Below are positions 46,080-55,120 of a DNA stretch of 64,000 nucleotides, one piece after another (the stretch's first letter is position 1; the number at the start of each line of letters is the position of its first letter). The notes below the pieces were generated by a model. The model saw only the letters and a program-made list of their open reading frames with translations, had not been told where the DNA came from and made no database searches. This DNA comes from DATAXI01 sp963756185 (GTDB lineage Bacteria; Verrucomicrobiota; Verrucomicrobiia; Chthoniobacterales; Chthoniobacteraceae), in assembly GCA_963756185.1 (NCBI GenBank), contig CAVWMS010000002.1, forward strand, positions 496,001 through 560,000. The letters run 5' to 3'. The position numbers were made by a program, and so were the translations under genes.

Positions 46080-48516
46080 TCATTGTTTTCCGCGCGTTAC
46101 TTTCCAGGTGTTATTCCGCCCTATCTCGACGGTGACAGGGGTCCCGTCGCATTCGGTGCTGAAGATCGAGTGATCGGCGTCGTGAGTCGTCACGCTGATG
46201 GCATCGAGTTTTGAAAGGTCTGTGTCCGGTGCGTGGGGCGCCACCAGCAGATTGAGGTACGCGGCCCTGCCTGCGTGAATGGTCAATCTCGCGTAAGCCG
46301 TGCGCAAATCGCGATCGCGTTGAATTTCGCTGTAGTTCCCAAGGCGTGCGCCCGGGATGACCTGTTCCCCAATGGCCGTACCCGGCGGGCCGGAAAAGTA
46401 GACGCTCATTCCCCGGCGATATCGGTTCGTATCCCCGATGACGCAGGTAGGATAGGCGCATTCCCCGCGGGAGGAGAAGCGGCCCGGGCCTTTACTGTCG
46501 ATGGAATACATCTGCCAAAGCGAAAACGCGGGACGGCCATCCGCGCTGGCCCCGGGCTGAATATCGTCGCGAATGGCAAGAACGCCCTCGCGGGTAAGTA
46601 CGATTTGCCGAACGAGGCTGCTGTCAAAAGTGCCATAGCTGGAGTACTCCAGGCGGGCCCAGCAGTCGTCGCCATGCCGCTCGGAGCGCGCATCCTTGAG
46701 CACCGCGAGGAGCGTGCTGGCCTCGAGGGCCGTCCAGGATCGAACGTCGCCATTCCCGGTGAGACGCAGTTGAGCGCTTGGCCTCGTTTTGCCGAACCAT
46801 TTTACGTCGCAGAGCAATTCCACATACTTTTCCGGATCGAAAGTCAGCGGCTGGAAACCTTTCACTGCGCAGCCATCTCCGTCACTCGCGATGCGGATTG
46901 CCTGGGAGCCGGGCTGCATCCCCCCTGTTACGGAGTGAGTATCGCCCATCCAGGTCGCGCGCGGCAGATCGCAGACCAGCTTCGTACCCCCCGGCCCGGC
47001 AAGCCGCAGGTTGTCCAGCACGAATCCGTGCTCCGCGCTCTTTTTCCGATCGTCGGTGCGCACGGTGACCATGTCGATTTTGGCGACTCCGTCCGTTCCG
47101 GTAAAACGGGCTGCCGGGATGGAAAGAGTACGCCAGGTATCCGGCGCCCAGGCTGGGTCCGGCTCCGTGTCGCCGGGCTGCCCAAGGATGACCTGGTTAC
47201 CCCGGCTGGCGCCGCTGATGTAGCGGCCATATTGGTAAAAGAGCGGCACATGATCCGATTCGTAATAGGCGACCGATGCCCTGAACTCCTCCTGCGCGTG
47301 GTCTCCCTGCCCGAGAAGATCCATCAGGATCATCGGCGCTCCGGGAGTGAGCGACGGACGCAGGATCAGGAACGCCGGCTGCTCACCGCCATATTGCGCG
47401 ATGCGCCGGGTTACTCCGGAGATAAAATCCGGCTCGGGCAACGGCCCCCGGACCGGCGTGAACAAATCCAGAAGCTGGGGCATGACGTGCACGCAACTGT
47501 GGATGGCATCCTCAACATTCGAATCGCGGGCCGGCCCCGACTGGACAAGCATATCGAAATAACGCCGGGCCGCCGTCGCGAAGCTGGGATCGTGATACAA
47601 GGCGGCGGCGTACTCGAGGAAGATGGGAATGCAGCAGTAGTGATTCGGGGAGAAATATCCATGGCCAAATTCGGGCATGAATCCGTTTGGGCTGATCGCA
47701 TCCCTGTAATTGGCGAACATCCGCTTGAAGGTTGGCGAGCGGGCGATCTCCTGTTCCTTGCCAAGCTCGTGAGCGATCTGGATGAAAAACGTCAGGGATA
47801 CCTCGAAATAATTCAGCGAATCGTTATATAGGTCGCCCTGTTTCAGGATGCGGTTGAATGAGTCCTGGGCATTGGCGGCTGCGAGGGCGGCCTCGGGCAT
47901 CTTTGGGTAGAGTTTCCGTGCCAGGAGGCAGGCATACATCCGGGCAAGGTCCTGGTTGTTATCGGTAAATTGGGAACGCCGGTCCAAATTACGGACGCCC
48001 TCCCGCGTGAAACGCTCCAGCGCGGGCTCCCACGCCGGGTCGAAGCGCCCGGCGGCCTTGAGCAGCAGGGCCGATTTGAGCACGGGATAAAACCCGAAAC
48101 AGTCATGGCTCATCGCCGTGTTGCCATCGGCGTACCCGATAAGCATGCCAAAGAGATCGTGCGCCCGATCGGGATACTTCTGGGCCACTTCAAAGCGCGA
48201 AATCCAGAGCATCGCGGTAACTGCATCGCCAAACTGGATATCCTGGAGCTGCCGGATTTCCGCATCGTTGGCCGGCGCGAAAAAATGAGCCGCCATGTAC
48301 TCGTAGCGCTCGCGGTAAAAGACGGGGTAATCCGGCGTGCCATCCGCGGCAAAGAACAACGCCGGATTTGGGAATGGAACTTCGCCCACGATCCGCTCGT
48401 TCGGAACCGGAGCGGCGGATGCGGAGGCCGAAAGATTCGCCGATTCGCCGGCCTCCAATGCCGCCGGCGACAAAAAAAAAGAACAGCGAAAAAGCGTAGA
48501 CGGCCGCGTACTTCAT
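46080..48516 (-). CDS. Secreted protein, possibly heparinase II/III-like lyase (frame break in A9 tract)
   Basis: About 810 residues. The signal peptide MKYAAVYAFSLFFF starts at 48516 but is in a different frame from the body; the two join at a run of nine A (48472-48480), so one base is extra or missing. The N-terminal half is helical (EPALERFTREGVRNLDRRSQ, FGHGYFSPNHYCCIPIFLEY), like an alpha/alpha toroid; the C-terminal half is beta-rich (VRQIVLTREGVLAIRDDIQ). This two-part layout recalls heparinase II/III-type polysaccharide lyases, but catalytic residues are not confirmed. Convergent with the AAA gene, divergent from the monooxygenase gene. Confidence 0.45.
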
Positions 48517-48618
48517 GCGATGCGTTAACACCGCGACCCAGGGCCGAGTTGCAGCGCCGCAGGGATTGTGACGAGACTCTGCTTGTGCAACGCGGATGGC
48601 GGAGGGATTCTTCCGGGC

Positions 48619-48924
48619 ATGCACATTGTCCATGTACAAATACACGTGAAGCCGGAGTGCATCGAGGCATTCCGCGAGGCGACCATTGAGAACGCCCGGG
48701 CCAGCGTCCGCGAAACGGGAATCGCGCGCTTTGACGTGCTTCAGCAAACCGATGACCCGTCGCGCTTTGTCTTCGTGGAAGTATATCGCGACGCCGCCGC
48801 GCCCGCCGCACACAAGAGCACCGCGCATTATGCGAAGTGGAGCGAAGCCGTGGCGCCGATGATGGCCGAACCGCGCCAGCGCGCGACATTCACGAATATC
48901 TTCCCGCCCGACACGGGCTGGTAG
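48619..48924 (+). CDS. Antibiotic biosynthesis monooxygenase-domain protein
   Basis: A 101-residue ABM-type ferredoxin-like fold, as in LsrG/YgiN quinol monooxygenases and AI-2 degrading enzymes. MHIVHVQIHVKPECIEAFRE is the first strand-helix, RFDVLQQTDDPSRFVFVEVY the core strands, and HKSTAHYAKWSEAV the helix with the conserved His. The ATG at 48619 is preferred over one 51 bases upstream. It lies 3 bases before the iron-dependent dehydrogenase, likely one operon. Confidence 0.75.
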   Translation: MHIVHVQIHVKPECIEAFREATIENARASVRETGIARFDVLQQTDDPSRFVFVEVYRDAAAPAAHKSTAHYAKWSEAVAPMMAEPRQRATFTNIFPPDTGW

Positions 48925-48927
48925 GCG

Positions 48928-50090
48928 ATGGGCTTCGAGTTTTCAACGGCGGGCCGCATCCTCTTCGGACCCGGAACGCTCGTTGAGATTCGCGGCGCAC
49001 TGGCGGTGCTTGGCGTGCGGCGGCTGTTGATCGTGCACGGCGCCAATGCGGCGCGCGCGAAGCCATTGCTCGACATGGCGTCGGCAGCCGGCGTCGACTG
49101 GGCGCCATTTCCGGTCGCGTGCGAACCGACCACCAGCCTGGTGGCCGAGGGAGTGCGGCTGGTGCGCGAGACGCAGCGCGATGGCCTGATCGGCTTCGGC
49201 GGAGGAAGCGTGATCGACACGGCCAAGGCAATCGCCGGCCTGGCGACAAACCCGGGCGAACTGATCGATTACCTCGAAGTCATCGGCGGGGACGTCCGCT
49301 CGAAAAACAGGCATTGCCCTGGATTGCGATCCCCACCACCGCGGGCGCCGGCACGGAAGTGACCCGCAACGCAGTAATCATTTCCCCGGAAAACAAGGTC
49401 AAGGTCAGCCTTCGCAGCCCGCTGCTGCTTCCGCGGCTGGCCATTGTCGATCCACAGTTGACGCGCGATTTGCCGCCGGCCATCACCGCCGCCACCGGCC
49501 TGGATGCGCTCACGCAACTCATCGAGCCCTATGTTTGCACGCGGGCCAACGCGATGACCGACGGCTTTTGCCTCGAGGGAATGCGGCGCGTGGCGCGCTC
49601 GCTGAAGCGCGCATTCGAAAATGGCGCCATGGACGCCGCCGCGCGGGAAGACATGGCGCTGGCGGCGCTGCTCGGAGGATTGGCGCTTGCCAATGCCGGC
49701 CTCGGGGCGGTGCATGGATTTGCCGCGCCCATTGGCGGAATGTTCCCGCGCGCGCCGCACGGCGCCGTCTGCGCCGCGCTGCTCCCGCGGGTGATGCGGG
49801 TGAATCTGCGCGCGCTGCGGGAACGCGAGCCAGCCAGCCCGGCGTTGCGCCGCTACGGCGACGTTGCGCGAATTTTGACGGGCAACGAAAAGGCCTCGGC
49901 GGACGACGGGACGGAATGGGTGGTGGATTTGTGCGGCGCGCTTCGGATTCCGCCGCTCGGTTTTCACGGCATTGGCGGCGATGATATTCCGCTCCTGGTG
50001 CAAAACGCCTCGCGCGCCAGCAGCATGAAGCCAAACCCGATTGCGCTGACTTCCGCCGAACTGACGGACATCGTGCGCGCGGCGCTTTGA
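48928..50090 (+). CDS. Iron-containing alcohol dehydrogenase / maleylacetate reductase-like (frame-shifted)
   Basis: Group III dehydrogenase of about 387 residues. The N-terminal nucleotide fold has FGGGSVIDTAKAIAGLATNP (GGGSxxD). After a break near 49290-49310 (a GGGG run) the chain continues LEKQALPWIAIPTTAGAGTE in another frame, with AVIISPENKVKVSLRSPLLL and the metal-binding part HGFAAPIGGMFPRAPHGAVC. Such enzymes reduce aldehydes, ketones or maleylacetate with NAD(P)H. The adjacent monooxygenase hints at breakdown of a small cyclic compound; the substrate is not evident. Confidence 0.8.
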
Positions 50091-50213
50091 CGCGGCAGCG
50101 GCGGGAATTCCAAAAGCGCCAAACCGATGCCCGCCGCTGGCGCTGCTCAATTAAGCGCGGAGAGGCATCCCGCGCCGAATGCACTATTGAAACCCGAAAA
50201 CAGGAGAAACGTC

Positions 50214-51035
50214 ATGCGAGCCATTTGGAAAGGATCGATCAGCTTCGGCCTGGTCAATATCCCGATAGCCCTTTACCCGGCCATCCGAACCGAGGAACTG
50301 AAATTCCGGCTGTTGCGCGCGCGCGACTTGAGCCCGGTCAATTACAAGCGCGTGGCGGAGGTGGATGGAAAGGAGGTGCCGTGGGAGGAAATCGTCAAGG
50401 GCTACGAGTACGATAAAGGAAAATTCGTCGTGCTGAAGGATGAGGACTTTCAGCGGGTGGATATCGAGGCCACCCAGACGGTCGATATCAAGGAGTTCGT
50501 GAAGCTCGACGAAGTGAACCCGGTGCTCTTTCACAAACCCTATTACATGGAGCCGATGAAAGGCGGCGACAAGGCGTACGTGCTCCTGCGGGAGGCGTTG
50601 AAGGAGAGCGGGAAGATCGCCATCGCGCGCGTGGTCATCAAGACGCGCGAGCACCTCGCGGCGGTCAAACCGCAGGAGAAAGGCTTGATGCTCGAGTTGA
50701 TGCATTTCGCCGCCGAGTTGATCGATATCGACGAGTTCAAGCTCCCGGCGGCAAAGGCGGTGAGCAAAAATGAACTGCGGATGGCGGAGGAGCTGATCAA
50801 ATCAATGACAGCCAAATGGGATCCGGACGCCTTTGTGGACGAATACCGCTCGCAATTGGAAAAGTTGATCGAGGACAAGGCGCGGCATGGCGGCAAGCGG
50901 GCGCCGGAAGCCCCGGCTCCGCATCACCGCAAGGCGTCAAATGTGATCGACCTTGTCTCCGTGCTGCAAAAGAGCATCGAGCAATCCGGGAAGAAGAGAC
51001 GCGCGTCCACTTCCCGCAGGCGCAAGGCCGCGTAA
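50214..51035 (+). CDS. ku: Ku protein (non-homologous end joining)
   Basis: Homodimeric DNA-end binding protein. 273 residues from the ATG at 50214, preceded by CAGGAGAAA. RAIWKGSISFGLVNIPIALY is the standard opening; KGYEYDKGKFVVLKDEDF and YYMEPMKGGDKAYVLLREAL complete the beta-barrel core. The C-terminus after residue 225 is basic (KKRRASTSRRRKAA) and would contact DNA or LigD. The ligD genes follow 14 bases downstream. Confidence 0.95.
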   Translation: MRAIWKGSISFGLVNIPIALYPAIRTEELKFRLLRARDLSPVNYKRVAEVDGKEVPWEEIVKGYEYDKGKFVVLKDEDFQRVDIEATQTVDIKEFVKLDEVNPVLFHKPYYMEPMKGGDKAYVLLREALKESGKIAIARVVIKTREHLAAVKPQEKGLMLELMHFAAELIDIDEFKLPAAKAVSKNELRMAEELIKSMTAKWDPDAFVDEYRSQLEKLIEDKARHGGKRAPEAPAPHHRKASNVIDLVSVLQKSIEQSGKKRRASTSRRRKAA

Positions 51036-51049
51036 ACGATTCAGTGGTA

Positions 51050-52667
51050 ATGAGCAAGGCAGCTTCTCCGCGAAAACCACGGAAGACCCGTCGTGCGGCT
51101 TCGCCGCTCCAGGCATATCGGACGAAGCGCAATTTCCGGAAAACGCTCGAGCCGCGCGGCAGGCTCGCCGGCGCAAAGGAAAGCCGTTTCGTGATCCAGA
51201 AGCACGCTGCCTCGCACTTGCATTATGATTTCCGGCTGGAAGTCGGCGGCACGTTGAAATCATGGGCGGTGCCGAAGGGAATACCCTACGAAAAAGGCGA
51301 AAAGCGCCTCGCCATGCAGGTCGAGGATCATCCGCTCGACTATCGCGATTTCGAGGGAACCATCCCGAAAGGCGAATACGGAGGCGGCACGGTGATGGTG
51401 TGGGACCGGGGAACATTCGAGCCGCTCGGCTCCGGCTCGCCGGCGAAAGATCTCGATGCCGGGAAGCTGCATTTTCGGTTGGAGGGCGCCAAGCTAAAGG
51501 GGGAGTGGACGCTCGTAAGAATGCATGGCCGCGGGAAGGAATGGCTGCTGATCAAGAGCGGGGCCGGCATGAAGCCCCTCTCGAAGCGAAATGACGATCG
51601 CTCGGTCTGAGCGGGCGCGGCATGTCGGCCATCGGCAAATCTTCGGACGCCGTGTGGCATTCCAAGCCCGCGGCAGCGGCAAATACCATGCGGCTCCACT
51701 TCATAAAACCGATGAAGGCAAAACTGGTTGCCGAACCGCCCGCGGGAGACGACTGGCAATACGAATTGAAGTTCGATGGCTACCGCGCGCTCGCATTGAA
51801 GGACGGAGCCGCGGTGAAATTACTCTCGAGGAATGGCAAGGAATTCAACGCCCGGTTTCCGGCAATCGCCGAGGGCGTGGCGCGGCTGCGCGATCGGCGC
51901 TTGATCCTGGATGGCGAAATCGTCGCGCTCGATGACAAAGGCCGCTCATCGTTTCATAAGTTGCAGGCCTATGCGCTCGGCGAGGAAAAGCCGCCGCTGG
52001 CATTTTATGTTTTCGACTTGCTGCACCAGGAGGGGAGGGACCTGCGCCGCGAGCCATGGCTCGAGCGCCGGGCGCGTCTCGAGGAATGTCTCGCCAGTGC
52101 GGAGGAGCCGGTCCGCTTCTCCGCCGCGTTGGGACATGACGCGCGCAAATTGCTCAAGGAAGTCGGCCGCCTCGGTCTCGAGGGGCTGATCGGAAAACGC
52201 GAGCATTCCATTTATGAATCAGGCAGGCGAAGCGGCGCATGGGTGAAGATCAAGTGCCTGCAAATGCAGGAGTTCGTCATCGGCGGGTACACCCAGCCCG
52301 GCGGCACGCGTGCGCATTTCGGCGCGCTGCTCATTGGTTACTATGACGGCACACGGCTGATGTATTGCGGGAAGGTGGGCACTGGGTTCCAGGAGGCCAC
52401 GCTCGCAATGCTCCACGGGAAAATGAAAAAATTGGAGCAAGCCGGCTGTCCCTTCGTGAACCTCGCGGAAACCAAATCCTCGCGCTCCTCCCCGCGCTGA
52501 CGCCGCGCGAGATGAAGCTCTCTCATTGGGTCAAGCCGAAGCTCGTGGCGCAGATTCGTTTCACGGAATGGACCGATGACGGGAAGCTGCGGCATCCGGT
52601 CTTCCTCGGCTTGCGCGAGGATAAAACCGCGCGCGAGGTAAAGCGCGAACGTCCCGCAAAGACATGA
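51050..52667 (+). CDS. ligD: LigD phosphoesterase-ligase (two frame breaks)
   Basis: Repairs double-strand breaks with Ku. The phosphoesterase domain has KHAASHLHYDFRLEVGGTLK (residues 51-70) and DHPLDYRDFEGTIPKGEYGG. It appears to stop at 51610, but the next bases in another frame read LSGRGMSAIG, the normal PE-to-ligase linker after DDRSV, so one base is probably missing. The ligase domain carries ELKFDGYRAL with the nucleophilic Lys, LDGEIVALD and EGLIGKRE. A second break near 52490 (CCCC) separates it from TPREMKLSHWVKPKLVAQIR at the end. Confidence 0.85.
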
Positions 52668-53575
52668 GTAAGTCCGGCGAAGTCGAGATCGAGGGCCGCA
52701 AGCTGGCGCTGTCAAACCTGGACAAGGTCCTCTATCCGGCGGCGCATTTTACCAAAGCCCAGGTGATCGACTATTACATCCGCATCGCGCCGGTCATCCT
52801 GCCGCATTTGCGCGACCGGGCCGTGACGCTGAAGCGGTACCCGGACGGCGTTGACGGATTTTTCTTCTACGAGAAGCAATGTCCGCCCCACCACCCCGCC
52901 TGGATCGAGACCACCGCCGTGCCGAGCGAGCGCCGCGCCTCGAAGGAAATCGATTACTGCATGTTGAATGGCGCGGCCTCCCTGGTATGGGTCGCAAACC
53001 TGGCGGCGCTGGAATTGCATTCATTTCTCCACCGCGCCCGCGACATCGCACGGCCAGCGGCAATCGCCTTTGACCTCGACCCCGGCCCGCCCGCGGATGT
53101 GCGGACCTGCTGCCGCGTGGCGCTGTTCCTTCGCGAATTGCTCGATGAACACAAGCTGAAGGCCTTTCCCAAAACTTCGGGCTCGAAGGGCCTCCAGTTA
53201 TTCGTCCCGCTCAATACGCGCGTGACTTACGCGCAAACCAAGGCGTTCGCAAAACACCTCGCGGAAAGACTGGAATGCGAGCATCCGCGGCACGTCGTAT
53301 CGCGCATGCAAAAGGCGCTGCGCCGGGGAAAGGTATTGATCGACTGGAGCCAGAATGATCCGCACAAAACCACTGTTTGCGTATATTCATTGCGCGCAAG
53401 GCCCCTGCCGACCGTCTCGACGCCGCTGACCTGGAAAGAGGTGGAATCAGCCTCCAGGAGCCGCTCGAAGCAGGCGCTCATATTCACCAGCGATCAGGTA
53501 TTGCGGCGCGTCGAGCAACACGGCGACCTCTTTGCGCCGGCGATCGAGCTGAAGCAAAAAATTCCGCGCCTTTGA
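52664..53575 (+). CDS. LigD-type polymerase (primase-polymerase) domain protein
   Basis: Stand-alone PolDom of 303 residues that fills gaps, preferring ribonucleotides, during end joining. LSNLDKVLYPAAHFTKAQVI is the usual start; the catalytic acids are in FDLDPGPPADV, with KTSGSKGLQLFVPL and HVVSRMQKALRRGKVLIDWS also conserved. Its ATG overlaps the ligase stop by 4 bases. In many bacteria this domain is fused to LigD; here it is a separate translationally coupled gene. Confidence 0.92.
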   Translation: MSKSGEVEIEGRKLALSNLDKVLYPAAHFTKAQVIDYYIRIAPVILPHLRDRAVTLKRYPDGVDGFFFYEKQCPPHHPAWIETTAVPSERRASKEIDYCMLNGAASLVWVANLAALELHSFLHRARDIARPAAIAFDLDPGPPADVRTCCRVALFLRELLDEHKLKAFPKTSGSKGLQLFVPLNTRVTYAQTKAFAKHLAERLECEHPRHVVSRMQKALRRGKVLIDWSQNDPHKTTVCVYSLRARPLPTVSTPLTWKEVESASRSRSKQALIFTSDQVLRRVEQHGDLFAPAIELKQKIPRL

Positions 53576-53634
53576 AATAACCGGCGTGGCACGCGGGCTT
53601 GCATGCGCGCACGGAAAGGAGGATTCATGGAGCC

Positions 53635-53982
53635 GTGCCATACCTCGCCGTCGCCACCAGCGCGGACATCCCGCCGCAGACCGCCGCGTCTTTTCTAAAA
53701 GCCGCATCCAAGGCCGTGGCCACAGGCACGGGCAAACCCGAGCAATATGTGATGGTGAAGCTTGCCCGCGCCGAGCCGATGCTATTCGCCGGCACTGAAG
53801 AACCGGCGGCCTTTCTCGAACTCAAGAGCATCGGGTTCCCCGCGCATGGCGTCCAGGCACTCGCCGCCTCGCTGTGCGAACTGGTGGCGCAGCATTTGGC
53901 CGTGCCCGCAGATCGCGTATACGTCGTATTCACCGACGTGAAAGCGGCAATGTGGGGTCACGATGGCCGCACGTTTGGCTGA
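53635..53982 (+). CDS. MIF-like tautomerase
   Basis: Homologue of macrophage migration inhibitory factor / phenylpyruvate tautomerase, 115 residues. A GTG start at 53635 places Pro at position 2 (M-PYLAVATSADIP), the catalytic N-terminal proline after Met removal; upstream candidates would bury it. AGGAGG lies 12 bases before. EEPAAFLELKSIGFP and the C-terminal DRVYVVFTDVKAAMWGHDGR fit the family. Physiological substrate is unknown. It follows the NHEJ genes by 59 bases. Confidence 0.75.
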   Translation: MPYLAVATSADIPPQTAASFLKAASKAVATGTGKPEQYVMVKLARAEPMLFAGTEEPAAFLELKSIGFPAHGVQALAASLCELVAQHLAVPADRVYVVFTDVKAAMWGHDGRTFG

Positions 53983-53993
53983 GCCGCCGCCTC

Positions 53994-54110
53994 ATGAGAG
54001 CGCTGGCGCAACGTGTCCGCGAGGCCTCGGTGACGATCGCCGGCGCGGTGCACGCTTCCATCGGCCGCGGCCTGCTCGTCCTGGAAGGCGAGGGAATAGA
54101 TCCCGTGTAA
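53994..54110 (+). pseudogene. Truncated D-aminoacyl-tRNA deacylase
   Basis: The first 37 or so codons of a dtd-like gene: MRALAQRVREASVTIAGAVH then IGRGLLVLEG, matching the start of the usual 145-150 residue enzyme. The frame ends at a TAA contributed by the mini-element that begins at 54105 (GTGTAA). The remaining three quarters of the gene, including the catalytic Thr region, are not found downstream. It is a broken gene. Confidence 0.6.
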
Positions 54111-54205
54111 GTGGAAATCGGCTCAATGAATTCAAAAAAATCCATTGACATATCCGGCACATTCCAAATAGCCTCCACCTACTTCCCATGAATCTGCACT
54201 TACAC
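54105..54205. mobile_element. 101-bp mini-element with imperfect inverted ends
   Basis: Ends GTGTAAGTGGAAAT (54105) and, on the other strand, GTGTAAGTGCAGAT (ending 54205) match at 12 of 14 positions. The body is AT-richer than the surroundings and has no gene. It lies exactly where dtd is cut. The termini recall insertion-sequence ends, so this is probably a deletion derivative. No target duplication is visible on either side. Confidence 0.5.
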
Positions 54206-54206
54206 C

Positions 54207-54417
54207 GGCCAAATTCCGATTGCCAGACAGCGATGTCTCTGGCTTGGGCCGGTGTTGTGCGCGGCGGAGGTATTTATTCCATCCTCCGTGGTCACACCTC
54301 CGGCAACCCGAGCCAGGATATTCGCAAGAATTCCTACCAAAGGGCGAGCACTTAGGGAACTCCATCTAGATCGACTTACCGGAACCCTGCTCGCCTGACG
54401 GCGGCAGGGTTTTTTGT
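54207..54417 (+). ncRNA. Candidate structured RNA with terminator
   Basis: No open frame of interest but strong structure. TGGCTTGGG (54240-54248) pairs with CCCGAGCCA (54307-54315), and inside it CGGAGG pairs with CCTCCG around a 12-base loop TATTTATTCCAT. A rho-independent terminator follows at 54383-54416. A TTGACA at 54145 could be a -35 box, but its -10 is poor. It does not match the conserved signatures of tmRNA, RNase P RNA or 4.5S RNA that I can recall. Could be a 6S-like or lineage-specific RNA, or part of a decayed element. Confidence 0.3.
54383..54416 (+). terminator. Rho-independent terminator
   Basis: AACCCTGC pairs with GCAGGGTT around a 13-base loop and the 3' arm runs into TTTTTT (54410-54415). 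It would end any plus-strand transcript of the candidate RNA region. Confidence 0.7.
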
Positions 54418-55120
54418 TGCCCAAAATCAACCGAAAGGAACTTACAAAACCAGATAGGACACTGACTTAAAATCGCGTGGCAAAAAATGCCCCGATGCCG
54501 GCCGTAACCGGCACCGAGGCGGATTTGGTCACTTACAACAGGAGAGGTCCGTCGTTCTGTAACCAAACACACGGTTACGGTTACAGGTGGGGTCTGTCAA
54601 GAGTTGGCAGGCCGCGCCAGGGGCGCATCTTGTTCGAACGCGGAATGTCCTCTGACTTCCGGATTCTCCGGCTGGCGATTTCTCGATTAGGGGCCGTCTC
54701 TCGACGGTCCCGAACAGGGGGAAGCGGGACGCCCCGCCGGGCCGCAATCAGCGGCCCCGGCGGGGCAAATCTCCACCGACAAAACAAAACGAGCACCGCA
54801 CCCATCCCAATCGCGCCAAAACCATCCCCCCGGAAAAGATGAACATGAACGACTTGTTCCAACTCGGCGTGCCCGGCGGCCACGCGCTCTACCTTGCGCG
54901 CGCAAACGCCCATCGCCCGGACCAGCGTCGCGCCCGGGTGGAGGAACCCGAGCCCGATCCGAGCCCTCCCGATTTGCCGAACGGCACTGTTCCACCGCCA
55001 GGCACAACTTCACCCGAACCAGGCGATCAATGAGCCTCAAGGCTTCCTGTGACGTTTTCGCGCGGGATTCATTGCGAATTGCGCCACCCGCGCCTATAAT
55101 AGTGCAGTAATATAGTTCAA
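54418..55120. other. Region without a convincing gene
   Basis: About 700 bases of mixed GC. It has short inverted repeats such as CTGTAACC/GGTTACAG (54557-54586) but no recognisable protein. A small frame at 54840-55033 encodes 64 residues starting MNMNDLFQLGVPGGHALYLA and ending in a Pro/Glu-rich tail; it has a purine-rich stretch before the ATG and could be real, but nothing confirms it. This lies downstream of the dtd scar and may be leftover from deletion or insertion events. Confidence 0.4.
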
